From contig SICB01000038.1 of NCBI GenBank assembly GCA_009691555.1, forward strand, positions 1 through 5,128: DNA of 5,128 nt, in the 5' to 3' direction. The DNA comes from Patescibacteria group bacterium (GTDB lineage: Bacteria; Patescibacteriota; Saccharimonadia; CAILAD01; BJGX01). Position numbers and translations under genes: made by a program. Below the pieces are notes generated by a model, which was given only the letters and a program-made list of their open reading frames with translations, had not been told where the DNA came from and ran no database searches. Below are positions 3,497 to 5,128 of the stretch, piece after piece. Numbering within the stretch: the first letter of the stretch is position 1; the number at the start of each line of letters is the position of its first letter.

Positions 3497-5128
3497 ATGT
3501 CAAAAGATAATTTAAAAAGCCGTCCATTGACGGCGCAAGATCTAGGACTCGACCAAACAAATCAGTCGAGCCAACCTAGCCAACCTAGCCAGTCGGGGCA
3601 ATCAAGCCCTGCAACCGCAGCTAAGGCTTCGGTTCCGGCTTCAAACCAAACTAACCAAACTAACCAGAATGCCCAACAGCCAGCTTCACAGCCAGCTTCG
3701 CAGGCTACTACTAGCCCAGCCCAGCCAAAACCGGCCTACGCTGGTAACCGCAACAATAACAGCGGCAAACCAGGCAACCCAAACCGTAACTACCAAAAGC
3801 CTCGCGGCGGTGGCGGCAATAACAATAACAGGCGTTTCGACAAGCGACCAACCCAATACGCGGTTGGTAGCTTCAACCAAATCAAGCCCAATGCTCCGGC
3901 CGTTACAGCTCCGGTCGGAATGAGCAAAATCGACGCTGGTAAGCTCAAAATAATCCCACTTGGTGGGCTCAACCAAATCGGCAAAAACATTATGGCTTTG
4001 GAGTACGAAGACGACATTATTGTAATGGATATGGGCTTCACCTTCCCCAACGAAGACCAGCCTGGTATCGACTTGGTTGTATCAGATATCACCTACCTCG
4101 AGCAACGCAAGCACAAGATCCGCGGAATCGTCATCACCCACGCCCACGAAGACCACGTTGGTGGTATTCCGTTTCTGTTACCAAAAATCCCGGCTCCGAT
4201 CTATGCAGCTCAATTTACCATCAAGTTTATCGAGCGCAAACTCGAAGAGTACAAGCTCGATTTTAAGCCCGAACTACACATCATGAACCAAGACAACCAC
4301 GACAAAATCCAGCTTGGTGTATTTACCGTAGAGTTTATTCGTGTCACTCACTCTATCCCTGACGCTTGCGCGCTGGCAATCCACACCCCTGTTGGTACCA
4401 TCATCAACACCGGCGATTGGCGTTTCGAAGAAGAGCCACTAGACGGCAAGCTATCGGACAAAAGCCGCCTAAAAGAGCTCGGCGACGAAGGCGTAGCACT
4501 ACTAATGTGCGATTCGACCAATTGTGAAAATCCTGGCCGCACTCCATCGGAGCGCGAAATTGTCGATACCCTAGACGAAATCATGGTACGCAATTACAAC
4601 CGCCGGGCAATCATATCTTCATTTGGTAGCCAGATTACCAGAATGCAGATCATCATTAATGCCGTCGATAAAGCCCATCGTAAGCTAGTGGTGGCCGGCC
4701 GAAGTATGCTCAACAATCTCGAGCTGTCCGTAAAACTCGGTTATATCAAGGTTCCGCCTGGTTTAATAATCAAGGCCCAAGATATGAAAAACTACCAAGA
4801 TAGCGAAATAGCCGTGCTTACCACTGGTTCGCAGGGCGAAGAGTTTTCGGCCTTGCAACGCATGGGCAAAGGAGAGCACCGCGATGTCAAATTAAAAGAA
4901 GGCGATATTGTAATACTTTCTTCTTCGATTATCCCGGGCAACGAAAAGTCGGTCTGGGGAATGGTCGACAACCTGTACCGTTGGGGCGCCTATGTCTATC
5001 AGACTGCCACGCGCGGAGTCGACGACCTTGGTATATTCCACATCTCTGGCCATGCCAATGTCGATGAGGTCAAAGAAATGCTCGAGCTCACCAAGCCCAA
5101 GTACTACCTACCGATTCACGGCGAGCTG
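3497..5128 (+). CDS. rnj: Ribonuclease J with long disordered N-terminal extension, 3' end outside the window
   Basis: RNase J is a metallo-beta-lactamase/beta-CASP nuclease with 5'-3' exonuclease and endonuclease activity on mRNA and rRNA precursors. The frame is open from ATG 3497 to the window edge, giving 544 codons. The catalytic core begins near residue 149 with KLKIIPLGGLNQIGKN. Zinc-binding motifs are intact: HAHEDH at 215-220, H285 in VTHSIPD and D307 in TGDWRF. The beta-CASP part shows CDSTN (D339), VAGRSM, TTGSQGE, IPGNE, HISGHA (H515, H519) and HGE (H541). Compared with a typical protein of about 555 residues, roughly 160 C-terminal residues are missing past the edge. Residues 1-148 are an extra tail. 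It is rich in Q, N, S, P and A, with repeats SQP, NQT and QPAS, followed by a basic Gly/Asn patch (RGGGG at 103-107, NNNN at 108-111, then RRFDKRP). The start is supported by AGAAAGG upstream. I infer the tail to be an RNA- or protein-binding disordered region. Confidence 0.96.
   Translation, partial: MSKDNLKSRPLTAQDLGLDQTNQSSQPSQPSQSGQSSPATAAKASVPASNQTNQTNQNAQQPASQPASQATTSPAQPKPAYAGNRNNNSGKPGNPNRNYQKPRGGGGNNNNRRFDKRPTQYAVGSFNQIKPNAPAVTAPVGMSKIDAGKLKIIPLGGLNQIGKNIMALEYEDDIIVMDMGFTFPNEDQPGIDLVVSDITYLEQRKHKIRGIVITHAHEDHVGGIPFLLPKIPAPIYAAQFTIKFIERKLEEYKLDFKPELHIMNQDNHDKIQLGVFTVEFIRVTHSIPDACALAIHTPVGTIINTGDWRFEEEPLDGKLSDKSRLKELGDEGVALLMCDSTNCENPGRTPSEREIVDTLDEIMVRNYNRRAIISSFGSQITRMQIIINAVDKAHRKLVVAGRSMLNNLELSVKLGYIKVPPGLIIKAQDMKNYQDSEIAVLTTGSQGEEFSALQRMGKGEHRDVKLKEGDIVILSSSIIPGNEKSVWGMVDNLYRWGAYVYQTATRGVDDLGIFHISGHANVDEVKEMLELTKPKYYLPIHGEL
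3569..3592 (+). repeat. 9-base in-frame tandem repeat encoding SQP
   Basis: AGCCAACCT occurs at 3569-3577 and 3578-3586, followed by a partial third copy AGCCAG (3587-3592). It is read in frame as Ser-Gln-Pro, Ser-Gln-Pro, Ser-Gln (residues 25-32) of the RNase J tail. The copies are identical at the DNA level, including codon choice, which suggests recent slippage duplication. Confidence 0.85.
3644..3667 (+). repeat. 9-base in-frame tandem repeat encoding NQT
   Basis: AACCAAACT occurs at 3644-3652 and 3653-3661, with a partial third copy AACCAG at 3662-3667. It encodes Asn-Gln-Thr, Asn-Gln-Thr, Asn-Gln (residues 50-57) in the RNase J tail. It has the same architecture as the SQP repeat (two full units and a partial unit ending in CAG) but a different sequence. 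Confidence 0.85.
3677..3703 (+). repeat. 12-base in-frame tandem repeat encoding QPAS
   Basis: CAGCCAGCTTCA (3677-3688) is followed at once by CAGCCAGCTTCG (3689-3700) and a further CAG. It encodes Gln-Pro-Ala-Ser twice, then Gln (residues 61-69). The copies differ by one silent third-position base, so this duplication may be slightly older than the two 9-base repeats nearby. Confidence 0.85.

Noticed and set aside
3920..3922. Internal ATG (Met142 of RNase J, MSKID) as an alternative start giving a core-only enzyme.
   Set aside because: It has no properly spaced ribosome-binding site, whereas ATG 3497 has AGAAAGG. The frame upstream is open with strong compositional bias. A minor second product cannot be excluded.
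3669..3923. Plus-strand 84-codon frame overlapping the start of the RNase J gene.
   Set aside because: It is out of frame with RNase J over the low-complexity tail. The RNase J frame is continuous, has an upstream ribosome-binding site and leads into the conserved core.
1..5128. Recoding of UGA as glycine, as in Gracilibacteria and SR1.
   Set aside because: All genes read through with the standard code. No in-frame TGA occurs in the conserved genes and glycine is encoded by GGN.

Overview
This window carries a compact, single-strand run of housekeeping genes for RNA metabolism: the 3' end of truB (tRNA pseudouridine-55 synthase), rpsO (ribosomal protein S15), pnp (PNPase), a family 4-like uracil-DNA glycosylase, and the 5' part of a gene for RNase J. 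All are on the + strand. I see no mobile element, CRISPR array, tRNA or rRNA gene, and no convincing minus-strand gene.

The likely source is a member of the Candidate Phyla Radiation (Patescibacteria), most plausibly Saccharibacteria (TM7). This is inference, from base composition (GC near 50 percent by eye), the style of the PNPase and glycosylase sequences, the close truB-rpsO junction without ribF, and an RNase J with a long low-complexity N-terminal tail. The standard bacterial code fits. No gene needs TGA as a sense codon, and the visible stops are TAA, TAG, TAA and TAA, so a UGA=Gly group such as Gracilibacteria or SR1 is unlikely.

Layout: truB ends at 183. A promoter-like element overlaps its stop codon and sits so close to the rpsO start (214) that the transcript may be leaderless. 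Between rpsO and pnp (481-660) is an unusually structured 180-base leader. It holds two pairs of short direct repeats, a long imperfect hairpin, and a small hairpin that takes up the pnp Shine-Dalgarno sequence. pnp (661-2799) encodes a full five-domain PNPase. A 58-base gap with a strong hairpin next to a run of six G leads into the glycosylase gene (2858-3469). After 27 bases the RNase J gene starts at 3497 and runs off the window at 5128.

PNPase (3'-5' exonuclease) and RNase J (5' exo/endonuclease) are the two main mRNA-decay activities of many bacteria, so their near-adjacency suggests an RNA-turnover locus. The items most worth checking are the glycosylase that lacks three of the four expected iron-sulfur cysteines, the repeat-built disordered tail of RNase J, and the structured leader of pnp.
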